A DNA stretch of 25,662 bases from an uncultured Elusimicrobium sp. (lineage in GTDB: Bacteria > Elusimicrobiota > Elusimicrobia > Elusimicrobiales > Elusimicrobiaceae), in assembly GCA_937891135.1 (NCBI GenBank), contig CALAFB010000030.1, positions 1 to 25,662 on the forward strand, in the 5' to 3' direction. Numbering within the stretch: the stretch's first letter is position 1; each line of letters starts with the position of its first letter. Positions 17,301 to 23,497 of the stretch are shown in pieces. The translations under genes were made by a program, and so were the position numbers. The notes under the pieces were generated by a model. It saw only the letters and a list, made by a program, of their open reading frames with translations, searched no databases and was not told the origin of the DNA.

Positions 17301-17552
17301 ACGCTGGCACAGGCAGACGGAACCATTCAAAACGGAATTATAGACGTGGTATTAGAAACCCCGTCCCGGGATATTTGGGTGTTGGATTACAAAACAGACC
17401 AAGTAACTTCCGGACAAGAACCCTCTTTGTTTAACCAAAAATACCGCCCACAATTAGAAATATACCAGGCTGCGGCCCGGCATATTTTCCCCGGGAAAAA
17501 GGTACGTTGTTCGGCCGTATTTATCCGCACATTTGCGGCGGTGGAGTTATAA
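14331..17552 (+). CDS. addA: AddA-like UvrD/Rep-family helicase-nuclease
   Basis: The 1073-residue protein has all core SF1 motifs: Q-motif and Walker A (VVEAGAGTGKTTLL), motif Ia (ALTFTEKAAAEI), NIGTIHSFCAEIL, Walker B LFIDEFQDTDP, motif III GDPKQSIYRFRGADI, motif V LTIHKSKGLEFPVVIL and motif VI YVALTRAKEKLLL. A C-terminal nuclease domain follows (LGTLCHRTLELLL, GIIDVVLE, WVLDYKTD, QLEIYQAAA). I chose the Met of MNPQEDRNR because it overlaps the addB stop (ATGA); a frame reaching further upstream lies inside addB. With AddB it unwinds and degrades broken DNA ends. Confidence 0.92.
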   Translation: MNPQEDRNRVQTLLDVNMVVEAGAGTGKTTLLIDRLCLSVLVQNIPPEKVVALTFTEKAAAEIKTRFMLKLQHLLRALRNAEPDRTLDLLRTHFQLADEVLAQRTEAVLARLDRANIGTIHSFCAEILKTFPLDAGLSPNAQIDTGQKARQIFEIRWNHFLDIELGVHAPQPQRWKKVLAEITLPELKSLAQEMARLKPIPYDYFAHATKLARVCTTQATRAQQLYDLYVLPGKKPRALEKALAWAKTSLQRTADFLTHRPLSPAPEEIAPLATTAYKDWDTVDIEEARALIRFAQTVTPEKQSLFLEAYHLLRPLAETVTEDCRLEGVLSFDDLIIKTRNLLQQNLQIRSLLKEKFDVLFIDEFQDTDPVQGELLLFLAEEKTSAAASWNHVQLQPGKLLVVGDPKQSIYRFRGADITAYEQFTRLILKQGGQKCFLRRNFRSLPEIIETANQICSRAMIQEPAFQPAYEPIFTPDTTQNLAVEWLFVCPDSAQTATADDYRQNQAEQMARWIYNHAGKHTRTNGRVLTLSDIAILTRSATSLHFYMNALRRYGIAFRTETDKDFFRKQEINDFILWLRAIANPADPLALAGVLRSPLGAITDETLFQFSKHGFSLAALAAHPQTKECAALIQHFHQLAGRVTLPTLIHTLLTETFLPEACAAAYDGERTLAHLNQFALWATQYAADGTLESFISELERILAEEPEDLTLPPADEIKDAVSLLTIHKSKGLEFPVVILADLSRKELTAPPPPTHLFSWQYQMYGLRAGKISDVNLAFLEEEQQKHSRYEEIRILYVALTRAKEKLLLVADGRNGAQKAALPFLQAGLFPNGTDSVLRTEQETLQIPVQNFPYLPPKDFIYQPHFFGPEAALPQEPDWAAWARQNKLRQAAYLALRKTALTVSPSELANSPLLTEEQHRAAELGTLCHRTLELLLSTPYEDVTAACTQAARQTGTQNRTGEALALLTPFLNSALFQEIRTCNILACEMPFTLAQADGTIQNGIIDVVLETPSRDIWVLDYKTDQVTSGQEPSLFNQKYRPQLEIYQAAARHIFPGKKVRCSAVFIRTFAAVEL

Positions 17553-17588
17553 AAGTTACAATATATAAAACAATATTAAGGAGAAATT

Positions 17589-17885
17589 ATGTTTGATAAA
17601 TTAGGACAATTAAAAGATTTGTGGAAATTAAAAGGACAAATGGAAGAAATTAAAAAACGGCTGGACAATATGGTCATTAAAACCGAAGGGCCCAAGCATT
17701 GGATAGAAATTACCATGAACGGCTCTATGGAAGTAAAAGAAGTGCGCGTTACAGACGAAGCCAAAAACGCCGCGCCCGCCGAATTAGCCGAAGAAATTAA
17801 AACGGTTTTTAATAAATCCATCCGTGAATCTCAGATGATGGCCGCCCAAGCCATGGGTAGTAATTTTGGAATCCCGAATGCCTAG
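17589..17885 (+). CDS. YbaB/EbfC nucleoid-associated protein
   Basis: The 98-residue protein matches the YbaB/EbfC family in length and layout: an N-terminal helical dimerisation part (LGQLKDLWKLKGQMEEIKKR), a central beta region (WIEITMNGSMEVKEVRVTDE) and a C-terminal helix (KTVFNKSIRESQMMAAQAMG). These dimeric tweezers-like proteins bind DNA and often lie beside recombination genes (recR, dnaX); here it follows addBA. An AAGGAG ribosome site sits 7 nt before the ATG. A TACAAT in the short gap after addA could give it a promoter of its own. Confidence 0.9.
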   Translation: MFDKLGQLKDLWKLKGQMEEIKKRLDNMVIKTEGPKHWIEITMNGSMEVKEVRVTDEAKNAAPAELAEEIKTVFNKSIRESQMMAAQAMGSNFGIPNA

Positions 17886-18252
17886 CCCGTATCAAAATAA
17901 AACAATCGCCGTATTTGGGGCCTCGCAAGATACGGCCAAATACGGTTATAAAATTTTTCACACCCTGCTGCAAAAAGGGTTCCGCGTATACGGCATTAAC
18001 CCCAAGGGCGGGCACGTGGACGGGCAATCGTTTGATACTTCGTTAGCAGAAGTCCCCGGTCCGGTGGACGTTGCCATTATGGTTATCCCGCCGGCCGCCT
18101 TAGAACAAGCCGTAGCCCAATGTGTTGAAAAGCATGTTCAAGAAATTTGGTTTCAGCCCGGCGCGCAAAGCCAGGCCGCTTTTTCCGCCGCTACACAGGC
18201 CGACATTCACGCCGTAAATGCGTGTTTTATGGCTGAAAACGGACTCTGGTAA
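17878..18252 (+). CDS. CoA-binding domain protein (YccU type)
   Basis: The 124-residue protein is a single Rossmann-like CoA-binding domain: KTIAVFGASQDTAKYGYKIF (glycine-containing nucleotide loop), GFRVYGINPKGGHVDGQ, DVAIMVIPPAALEQAVAQC, and EIWFQPGAQS in the position of the conserved W-x-Q-x-G motif of the family. Biological function is not settled for most members. The start at 17878 overlaps the end of ybaB by 8 bp, indicating translational coupling, and the aldo/keto reductase starts 1 bp after its stop. Confidence 0.85.
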   Translation: MPSPYQNKTIAVFGASQDTAKYGYKIFHTLLQKGFRVYGINPKGGHVDGQSFDTSLAEVPGPVDVAIMVIPPAALEQAVAQCVEKHVQEIWFQPGAQSQAAFSAATQADIHAVNACFMAENGLW

Positions 18253-18253
18253 T

Positions 18254-19162
18254 ATGCAATACCGCGCCCTGGGAAATACGGGCTTAAACGTATCCGTCAT
18301 TGGATTAGGAACGTGGGCTTTCGGCAGCACAACCGATTGGGGAAATACGGATTTTTTAGATGCACAAGAAACGGTTTATGCCGCTTTGGACGCAGGCATC
18401 AATTTGATAGATACGGCCCCTATTTACGGAGAAAGCGAACCCGTTTTAGGCCGCATTTTAAAAAACAAACGGCAACAAGTGTTGCTAGCCACAAAGTGCG
18501 GGCTTGTGAAAAACGGCTCGTGGACCGACCACGATTTACGCCCGCAAACCCTGCTCGCCCAATTAGAAAATTCCTTAAAAAATTTAAATACCGATTATAT
18601 AGACCTCTATTTTATTCATTATTTAGACCCTAACGTACCCTGGCAAGAAGTGCTGCAAACACTAGCCCGGTTGCAAACGCAAGGAAAAATTCGCCATATT
18701 GGGGTATGTAATATCCCGCCAGAAATACTGCCTAAGATGTTGGCTACGGGGCTGATTGCTTGCGTACAAGAAGAACTGTCTTATGTACATCCGGCAAAGG
18801 GGCTTACCGCGTTGGAAATTGCCCGTACATACCAGACCGGTTTTATAAGTTACGGCAGTTTGTGCGGCGGCATTTTAAGCGGGAAATACCAAAAAGAGCC
18901 CAATTTCCGCCGGGCTGATGCCCGCAACTATTTTTATAAATGTTACCGCGGGGAACCCTTTCAGCAAGCCCAAAAGCAGGTAGCCCACGTGCAAGAAAAG
19001 GCGGCACAATATGGTGTTTCCACCGTCCAATGGGCGTTGCAATGGGTGCTGGCGCAGCCCGGTGTAACCTGTGCCTTAACCGGGGCCCGTAGTGCGCTGC
19101 AAATTACCCAAAATGCGCGCGCCGCAGAACTAGGAGCCAACTATGCAAATTACCGAAATTGA
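18254..19162 (+). CDS. Aldo/keto reductase
   Basis: The 302-residue TIM-barrel oxidoreductase begins MQYRALGNTGLNVSVIGLGT, the usual start of the AKR family. The catalytic tetrad can be assigned: Asp53 and Tyr58 in LIDTAPIYGESE, Lys81 in LLATKCG, and His122 in LYFIHYLD. The NADPH-side C-terminal part contains SYGSLCGGILSGKYQ and GVTCALTGARSALQITQN. Substrate cannot be deduced. The chosen start is 1 bp after the CoA-binding gene; a longer frame from 18218 lies within that gene. Its last 20 bp overlap the radical SAM gene. Confidence 0.92.
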   Translation: MQYRALGNTGLNVSVIGLGTWAFGSTTDWGNTDFLDAQETVYAALDAGINLIDTAPIYGESEPVLGRILKNKRQQVLLATKCGLVKNGSWTDHDLRPQTLLAQLENSLKNLNTDYIDLYFIHYLDPNVPWQEVLQTLARLQTQGKIRHIGVCNIPPEILPKMLATGLIACVQEELSYVHPAKGLTALEIARTYQTGFISYGSLCGGILSGKYQKEPNFRRADARNYFYKCYRGEPFQQAQKQVAHVQEKAAQYGVSTVQWALQWVLAQPGVTCALTGARSALQITQNARAAELGANYANYRN

Positions 19163-20438
19163 AAATTACCTAACTGGTTTACTTCCTAAAATAGGCCCCA
19201 ACAAACAACGCGAACTGGTGCGCCTAGTGTATGAAATTGCCAAACGGGATAAAACGACGTGGACGGAAATTTTACCGGCCGAAAAAAATTTAACCTTTGA
19301 GCACGCCAAAAAAATTTTGCTGCAAAAGCGGTACCCGGTTAATTTTAAAACGGCCCGCAAAGACCAATTTTATTTGCCCAAATTAGAACTAGACCCTGCG
19401 CAAGAGGCCGATTTAACCGTTCACCCATTTTCGCCAACAACCGTTTACATAGAAACCTCCGTCCAAGATACTCCGTTGGCGGACCGCGTACGCCGCGCTT
19501 TTCCACACGCGCAGTTTAAAAAAACAGACGGCAAAACACACGTAGGCAGTAAAAATTTTTCCAAGCGCACCCAAACGCTGCTTATTCACCAAGAAAAATA
19601 CGACTTTTTAAAACCGTGCCCGTGCAGCTGCGGTTCCGCCGGATGCGGGTACAATTTAGTAAATTTGGGGTTTGGATGCTGCTTTGAGTGTGAGTATTGT
19701 TTCTTGCAGCAATACCAAAATTTACACGCTATTTTATGGCCGGCTAATGTAGATGAATTTTTGGCTAAAATTGACGCCGGAAATTTTCGCAAAGGGCCGT
19801 TTGACAGGCCGCGTATCGGCAGCGGGGAATTTACAGACTCGCTGGTATTTGATGACCTTACCCAATATTCGGCGCAAATCGTGCCGTTCTTTCGCAAACG
19901 CCCGCACTTGCAGTTTGAATTTAAAACCAAAAGTGTAAACATCGGCGGGTTATTACAGGCGGGCGGATGTGAAAATGTCGTTGTATCGTGGTCCGTCAAT
20001 GCCGGGCCCATTACAACCAACGCCGAACATTTTACGGCCCCGCTAACCGCCCGCTTACAGGCCGCGTGCGAGGTTGCCCGCGCCGGGTACCGTATTGGGT
20101 TTCACTTTGACCCCGTTGTCATTTATGACGGATATCAACTGGGTTACGCCCGCACCGTAGCCGAAATGGCAGACACTTTGCCGCACGACAAAATTGCTTG
20201 GATTAGCGTGGGCACGCTGCGTTTTAGCCGGGAACTTAAAAAACAAATTGAAATGCGTTTCCCGCACAACACAATTTTGGACGGCGAATTTCTATTAGAT
20301 TTTGACGGCAAAATGCGCTATAGCGACGCACAACGCTTGGAAGCCTATCAATTTTTAGTGCCGCTCCTGCGTAAGACATTTCCTAAGACCGTTGTCTATT
20401 TATGTATGGAAGACCCGGCAGTCGCCAAACTGTTTTAA
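19143..20438 (+). CDS. Radical SAM protein of the spore photoproduct lyase (SplB-like) family
   Basis: The 431-residue protein has a radical SAM cluster motif C-x3-C-x2-C at Cys179, Cys183 and Cys186 (GFGCCFECEYCFLQ), the spacing and the following aromatic-Leu-Gln found in SPL-like enzymes. Further matches are RIGSGEFTDSL, FEFKTKSVNI, VVVSWSVN, GYRIGFHFDPVV and WISVGTLRFS. An extra cysteine cluster CPCSCGSAGCGY precedes it. True SPL repairs the spore photoproduct in DNA; relatives in non-spore-forming bacteria have no established role. It is translationally coupled to the aldo/keto reductase by a 20-bp overlap. Confidence 0.85.
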   Translation: MQITEIENYLTGLLPKIGPNKQRELVRLVYEIAKRDKTTWTEILPAEKNLTFEHAKKILLQKRYPVNFKTARKDQFYLPKLELDPAQEADLTVHPFSPTTVYIETSVQDTPLADRVRRAFPHAQFKKTDGKTHVGSKNFSKRTQTLLIHQEKYDFLKPCPCSCGSAGCGYNLVNLGFGCCFECEYCFLQQYQNLHAILWPANVDEFLAKIDAGNFRKGPFDRPRIGSGEFTDSLVFDDLTQYSAQIVPFFRKRPHLQFEFKTKSVNIGGLLQAGGCENVVVSWSVNAGPITTNAEHFTAPLTARLQAACEVARAGYRIGFHFDPVVIYDGYQLGYARTVAEMADTLPHDKIAWISVGTLRFSRELKKQIEMRFPHNTILDGEFLLDFDGKMRYSDAQRLEAYQFLVPLLRKTFPKTVVYLCMEDPAVAKLF

Positions 20439-20439
20439 A

Positions 20440-20452
20440 ATTATGTTAAAAT
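20440..20452 (+). promoter_or_regulatory. Probable promoter of the pilin 2 leader
   Basis: TG-T-TAAAAT (20444-20452) is an extended -10 lying just after the radical SAM stop codon. A good -35 is not seen. The predicted start, near 20459, lies about 20 nt before stem P1 of the leader. Confidence 0.4.
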
Positions 20453-20458
20453 AAAAAG

Positions 20459-20723
20459 GTAGTAAATCAAAATTTCAAACCTGTTTTTGGAACTGTACTG
20501 TAAGAGTACAGGTTACTATTGGGAAACCAAGAGTTTCGTGTCGCTCCAAAAATAGCCGATAATAGATACAAGACAGCGAAACTTATAATCCTGCTGTTTT
20601 GTGTTGAGTGTTTTCCACCCAATAGGGTGGAAAACTACGGCTAATATGTATGCGAACGCGACACGAACTCATATGTAGCAGCCGTTTTTATATGCTCCAA
20701 AAGCAGTTGAAAAGGAGCATTCA
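20459..20723 (+). ncRNA. Structured pilin leader RNA, copy 2
   Basis: The stems correspond one by one to copy 1. P1 pairs CTGTTTTTGGA (20481-20491) with TCCAAAAATAG (20545-20555). Inside it are a CTGTACT/AGTACAG hairpin (20493-20511) and TTGG-GAAA-CCAA with a GNRA loop (20519-20530). P2 pairs ACAAGACAGC (20568-20577) with GCTGTTTTGT (20593-20602). P3 is a perfect 11-bp hairpin GTTTTCCACCC/GGGTGGAAAAC (20610-20635). P4 pairs ACGGCT with AGCCGT (20637-20642, 20680-20685), with an inner ATATG/CATAT. P5 pairs ATGCTCC (20692-20698) with GGAGCAT (20714-20720), which contains the Shine-Dalgarno of pilin 2. Conserved unpaired-looking stretches are AGTGTTT before P3 and GCCGTT-TTATGCTCC after P4. Confidence 0.78.
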
Positions 20724-21482
20724 ATGACCACAAAAAACACCCGGCGGGGTTTTACGCAAATAGGAAATGAAGTTATCAATAAACTGTCACTGCTGAGAAT
20801 GTGGCGGCCCGCAAGGTTCGGGAATCTTCCTCATCTGTTTTTGAAAGAGAAGTGTTTGATGAAAGAAAAAACAGATACCCACGAAACAAATTCATTATAC
20901 ACTACAGCTACTGTACTTACTTGCGAAAGGAAAGCGGGAGATCCCCAACAGAAACCCTTGGGGATGACACCTTTATGGTATACCCCCTCATCCGGGCTCC
21001 GCCCACCTTCTCCCTCAAGGGGAGAAGGAAACCACGGGTTTACGCTCATTGAACTCTTGGTCGTAGTCCTCATCATTGGCATCCTGGCAGCGGTGGCGTT
21101 ACCGCAATATCAATTTATGGTAAAGAAATCGAGCATTGCCGCCCAACTACCTGTGCTGCGGAGCATTGCACAGGCTAATGAAAGATTTTATCTTGAACAT
21201 GGTTATTATACTACCAATTGGGATGATTTAGATGTGAGGATCCCTGCGGAATCTATAAGTTGCAACAACCCGCGTCCAGGTCAACAATGCTTCTTCTTAG
21301 GCAGCGAGTCAGTAATATTATGGGCGGGGCTAGGGATTTCCATTTCCTACCTACATACCAACGCAGTGAAACCCGGGTATTTTGTATGCAACGGGATTGG
21401 TAGCGCACTTAACGAAAAAATTTGCCGGAGTTTCAGCACAAACCCCGTTTATGCGTGGACACCATGGTATACGTATTGGTAA
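20724..21482 (+). CDS. Type IV pilin-like protein 2 with a disrupted, 105-residue leader
   Basis: The start has a good Shine-Dalgarno (GGAG, 6 nt spacing) and codes a normal pilin leader, MTTKNTRRG-FT. After FT the expected LIELL is replaced by 96 unrelated codons, after which a second prepilin site NHG|FTLIELLVV begins, with the usual helix VVLIIGILAAVALPQY and a globular domain with several cysteines (ISCNNPRPGQQC). The insertion (about 20758-21045) is exactly 288 bp, so the frame survives. Leaders of type IV prepilins are normally under about 30 residues, so export or processing may be affected; alternatively translation may start at an internal Met such as MTPLWY, which gives a 25-residue leader but has no proper ribosome site. 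Confidence 0.8.
   Translation: MTTKNTRRGFTQIGNEVINKLSLLRMWRPARFGNLPHLFLKEKCLMKEKTDTHETNSLYTTATVLTCERKAGDPQQKPLGMTPLWYTPSSGLRPPSPSRGEGNHGFTLIELLVVVLIIGILAAVALPQYQFMVKKSSIAAQLPVLRSIAQANERFYLEHGYYTTNWDDLDVRIPAESISCNNPRPGQQCFFLGSESVILWAGLGISISYLHTNAVKPGYFVCNGIGSALNEKICRSFSTNPVYAWTPWYTYW
20746..21045 (+). repeat. 288-bp palindrome-rich insertion flanked by near-direct repeats
   Basis: GGGGTTTTACGC (20746-20757) and GGGTTTACGC (21036-21045) bracket the insert and differ by a G and a T. Inside are three inverted repeats: ATCTGTTTTT/AAAAACAGAT (20833-20842, 20867-20876), ATCCCCAA/TTGGGGAT (20941-20948, 20958-20965) and CCTTCTCCC/GGGAGAAGG (21006-21014, 21020-21028). The palindrome GGTATACC lies at 20977-20984. 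No transposase is encoded. The layout resembles an accumulation of REP- or MITE-like elements. Confidence 0.65.
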
Positions 21483-21491
21483 ATGTTGCGG

Positions 21492-22403
21492 TTAATCAAA
21501 CCGCAGCATATCGGTATATTCTTTGAGGCGTTTGTTAATCACGGGTTGTGTAAGCCCGGCTAAACGCACGACGCTAAAAGACTCAATCGTGAATGAGGCC
21601 ATCACGTTGCCAATCATCATGGCACGTTTAATGGCTTGCACATTATTCCAATTTTTTTGACTGGCTAAATAGCCCGTAAATCCGCCGCCAAATGTGTCGC
21701 CCGCGCCGGTGGTGTCGTGCACGTGCTCTAAAATATACGGCGGCAGCTGGGCAATGCCTTTGTTACTCACCAACATAGAGCCGTTAGAACCCAGTTTAAT
21801 AATTACGTATTTGACGCCCTTGGCAAGCAGCCATTTGCCGGCTTGCACCAGATTATAAATGCCCGTCAAAAGTCGGGCTTCATTTTCATTTAAAAACAAA
21901 ATATCAATTTGCTTGATGACTTTAAGTAGCGTTTCTTTTTTAGATGAAATCCAATAATTCATGGTATCGCACGCCACCAAACGCGGATGCTTGACTTGCC
22001 GTAAAACGGAAAGTTGCAACTCCGGGTCAATGTTCGCCAAAAACACGGCCTTAGCGTTTTGCTGCTCTTTAGATAAAACAGGTTTAAAATCTTTAAATAC
22101 GTTTAAGTCCGTAAATTTAGTAAAAGCCGTATTAAAATCTGCGTCGTAACTGCCGCCCCAATGGAACGTCAGCCCGTCTTTGACTTCCATACCGGTAATA
22201 TCCACCCCGCGCCGCACAAACGGTTCACGGTATTCCTGCGTGAAATCCGTCCCTACCACGGCCACTATGGACGGTTGCGTAAAATAACTGGCACAGATAG
22301 AAGCATAACTGGCCGCACCGCCCAACACGCGCTCTGCACGGCCGTTGGCGTTTTCAATGGTATCAAAGGCAACGGAGCCCACTACTAACATTTCGTTACT
22401 CAT
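21492..22403 (-). CDS. PfkB-family sugar or nucleoside kinase
   Basis: The 303-residue ribokinase-fold kinase starts MLVVGSVAFDTIEN, with the glycine pair in VLGGAASYASICASYF for substrate binding and the PfkB signature 2 DTTGAGDTFGGGFTGYLA (catalytic Asp in GAGD). The sugar or nucleoside substrate cannot be told. The ATG lies 3 bp after the preceding stop and lacks a Shine-Dalgarno; a second Met at codon 5 is an alternative start. It is the last gene of the minus-strand envelope cluster and ends convergently with pilin 2, only 9 bp apart, with a TGCGGTT/AACCGCA hairpin (21487-21505) spanning the end. Confidence 0.88.
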   Translation of the reverse strand: MSNEMLVVGSVAFDTIENANGRAERVLGGAASYASICASYFTQPSIVAVVGTDFTQEYREPFVRRGVDITGMEVKDGLTFHWGGSYDADFNTAFTKFTDLNVFKDFKPVLSKEQQNAKAVFLANIDPELQLSVLRQVKHPRLVACDTMNYWISSKKETLLKVIKQIDILFLNENEARLLTGIYNLVQAGKWLLAKGVKYVIIKLGSNGSMLVSNKGIAQLPPYILEHVHDTTGAGDTFGGGFTGYLASQKNWNNVQAIKRAMMIGNVMASFTIESFSVVRLAGLTQPVINKRLKEYTDMLRFD

Positions 22404-22406
22404 AAG

Positions 22407-23090
22407 TTAGTTTAAAAAGTTCTGTACTTTGACGGTATTCGTAAAATTATCAAAAAATGCATCGGGTGCCGTTTCCAGTTTGGTTTCCATGAAAGCCGTC
22501 ATAAAACCGGATTTATTTTCTTCAAAACCGTTTAAGTTACCGTGTTGAATTTGATAAGAGTATTTGACTTCTTCCGGCGTAGGTTTATACATAGAATATA
22601 ACGTCCGGCGGAAACGGTCCGCTAATGTTTGGCGGCGGTATTGCTGTTCAAATTCGGCCGGGGAAACCTGATACAGTTGACGCACGGCATATTCATATTG
22701 CTTTTTATCAAACTTTCCGTCTGCCCCTACAAATAACGGAGAAGTTTTAATATCATAGGCCACTTCATAGTCCGATACATGTAGCCCCGCCTGTTTAGCC
22801 GCTTGATTTAAAATCTCTACCACCACAAGCCCATTTAATGCTTGCTGTTGCAAAAACTTCATCATATCTTCATCTACGTCAACCCCTTGGCTGCGCAATT
22901 GGTTGGCAGAACGGTCGCTTACCTTATATAATTCCCGGTAGGAAATGGGTTCCGCCCCCACCTTTGCTGCTGTTAAACTATAGTTACTGCGGGAATACAC
23001 ATCCAACCCGATGTAAACAATACTGCCCAAGAAAAACGCAAGCGTAACTATTAAAATAGATTTTTTGTGTTTACTAAAAAATGAAATCAT
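22407..23090 (-). CDS. Membrane-anchored SurA-N/PpiD-N-like periplasmic protein lacking a PPIase domain
   Basis: The 227-residue protein has a short cytoplasmic start (MISFFSKHKKS), one membrane helix (ILIVTLAFFLGSIVYIGLDV) and a periplasmic helical domain. That domain resembles the chaperone part of SurA and PpiD: VGAEPISYRELYK, FLQQQALNGLVVVEILNQAA, LHVSDYEVAYDIKTSPLF, FDKKQYEYAVRQ. Full PpiD or SurA would continue into parvulin domains; here the chain stops about 50 residues after the chaperone-like core with a normal stop, so it is a stand-alone form rather than an obvious truncation. It follows the bactofilin gene by 11 bp with a GGAG site. A chaperone role for outer-membrane or envelope proteins is inferred. 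Confidence 0.75.
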   Translation of the reverse strand: MISFFSKHKKSILIVTLAFFLGSIVYIGLDVYSRSNYSLTAAKVGAEPISYRELYKVSDRSANQLRSQGVDVDEDMMKFLQQQALNGLVVVEILNQAAKQAGLHVSDYEVAYDIKTSPLFVGADGKFDKKQYEYAVRQLYQVSPAEFEQQYRRQTLADRFRRTLYSMYKPTPEEVKYSYQIQHGNLNGFEENKSGFMTAFMETKLETAPDAFFDNFTNTVKVQNFLN

Positions 23091-23101
23091 TTGTTTTCTC
23101 C

Positions 23102-23479
23102 TTATTCGTTATCATCTGCGGCGGGGCCGTCCTCGCCGATTTTGCAGCGTCCGTCAATGCGGCCGCCTTCTTCCACAATCATTTTTTTGGCACGGACATC
23201 CCCCGTAATAGAGGCTTTGGCAAGTACTTCCAACATTTCTGCACAGACATTGCCTTCTATATCTCCGCCGCAAACTATAATTTCGGCCGTTACATCCCCG
23301 ACGATTTTCCCGCCGTCGCCCACTATCACGTGGCGCGCGTTATCTACGGAACCTTCCAACGTACCGTCCACCCGCAGAGAACCTTGCACATTTAAGGTGC
23401 CCTGGAAGTAACATTCCGCACTCACAACGGAAAAATGTTCGCCGGAAGAAAAATCAGAATCTTTTTTCAAAAATCCCAT
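23102..23479 (-). CDS. Bactofilin
   Basis: The 125-residue protein is a compact bactofilin: a short N-terminal tail (MGFLKKDSDFSSGEHFSVV) followed by the repetitive beta-helix core with hexad-like turns (GTLNVQGSLRVDGTLEGSV, IVGDGGKIVGDVTAEIIV, GGDIEGNVCAEMLEVLAKAS, ITGDVRAKKMIVEEGGRIDG) and an acidic tail. Bactofilins polymerise without nucleotides into membrane-associated filaments that position cell-wall enzymes. It lies 18 bp after an M23 peptidase gene, an association known from Helicobacter (ccmA with csd1) and others, so a role in cell shape is likely. Confidence 0.92.
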   Translation of the reverse strand: MGFLKKDSDFSSGEHFSVVSAECYFQGTLNVQGSLRVDGTLEGSVDNARHVIVGDGGKIVGDVTAEIIVCGGDIEGNVCAEMLEVLAKASITGDVRAKKMIVEEGGRIDGRCKIGEDGPAADDNE

Positions 23480-23497
23480 ACTACTTCTCCTTCTGTA

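Noticed and set aside
20610..20690. Integron attC-like recombination site, given palindromes ahead of repeated pilin genes
   Set aside because: No GTTRRRY/RYYYAAC boxes, and the conserved parts lie in loops and linkers rather than at the ends of the palindrome.
20459..20723. c-di-GMP or cGAMP (GEMM) riboswitch ahead of the pilin, known from other bacteria
   Set aside because: The conserved GEMM core and tetraloop-receptor sequences are not present in any of the three leaders, and the class II core is also absent.
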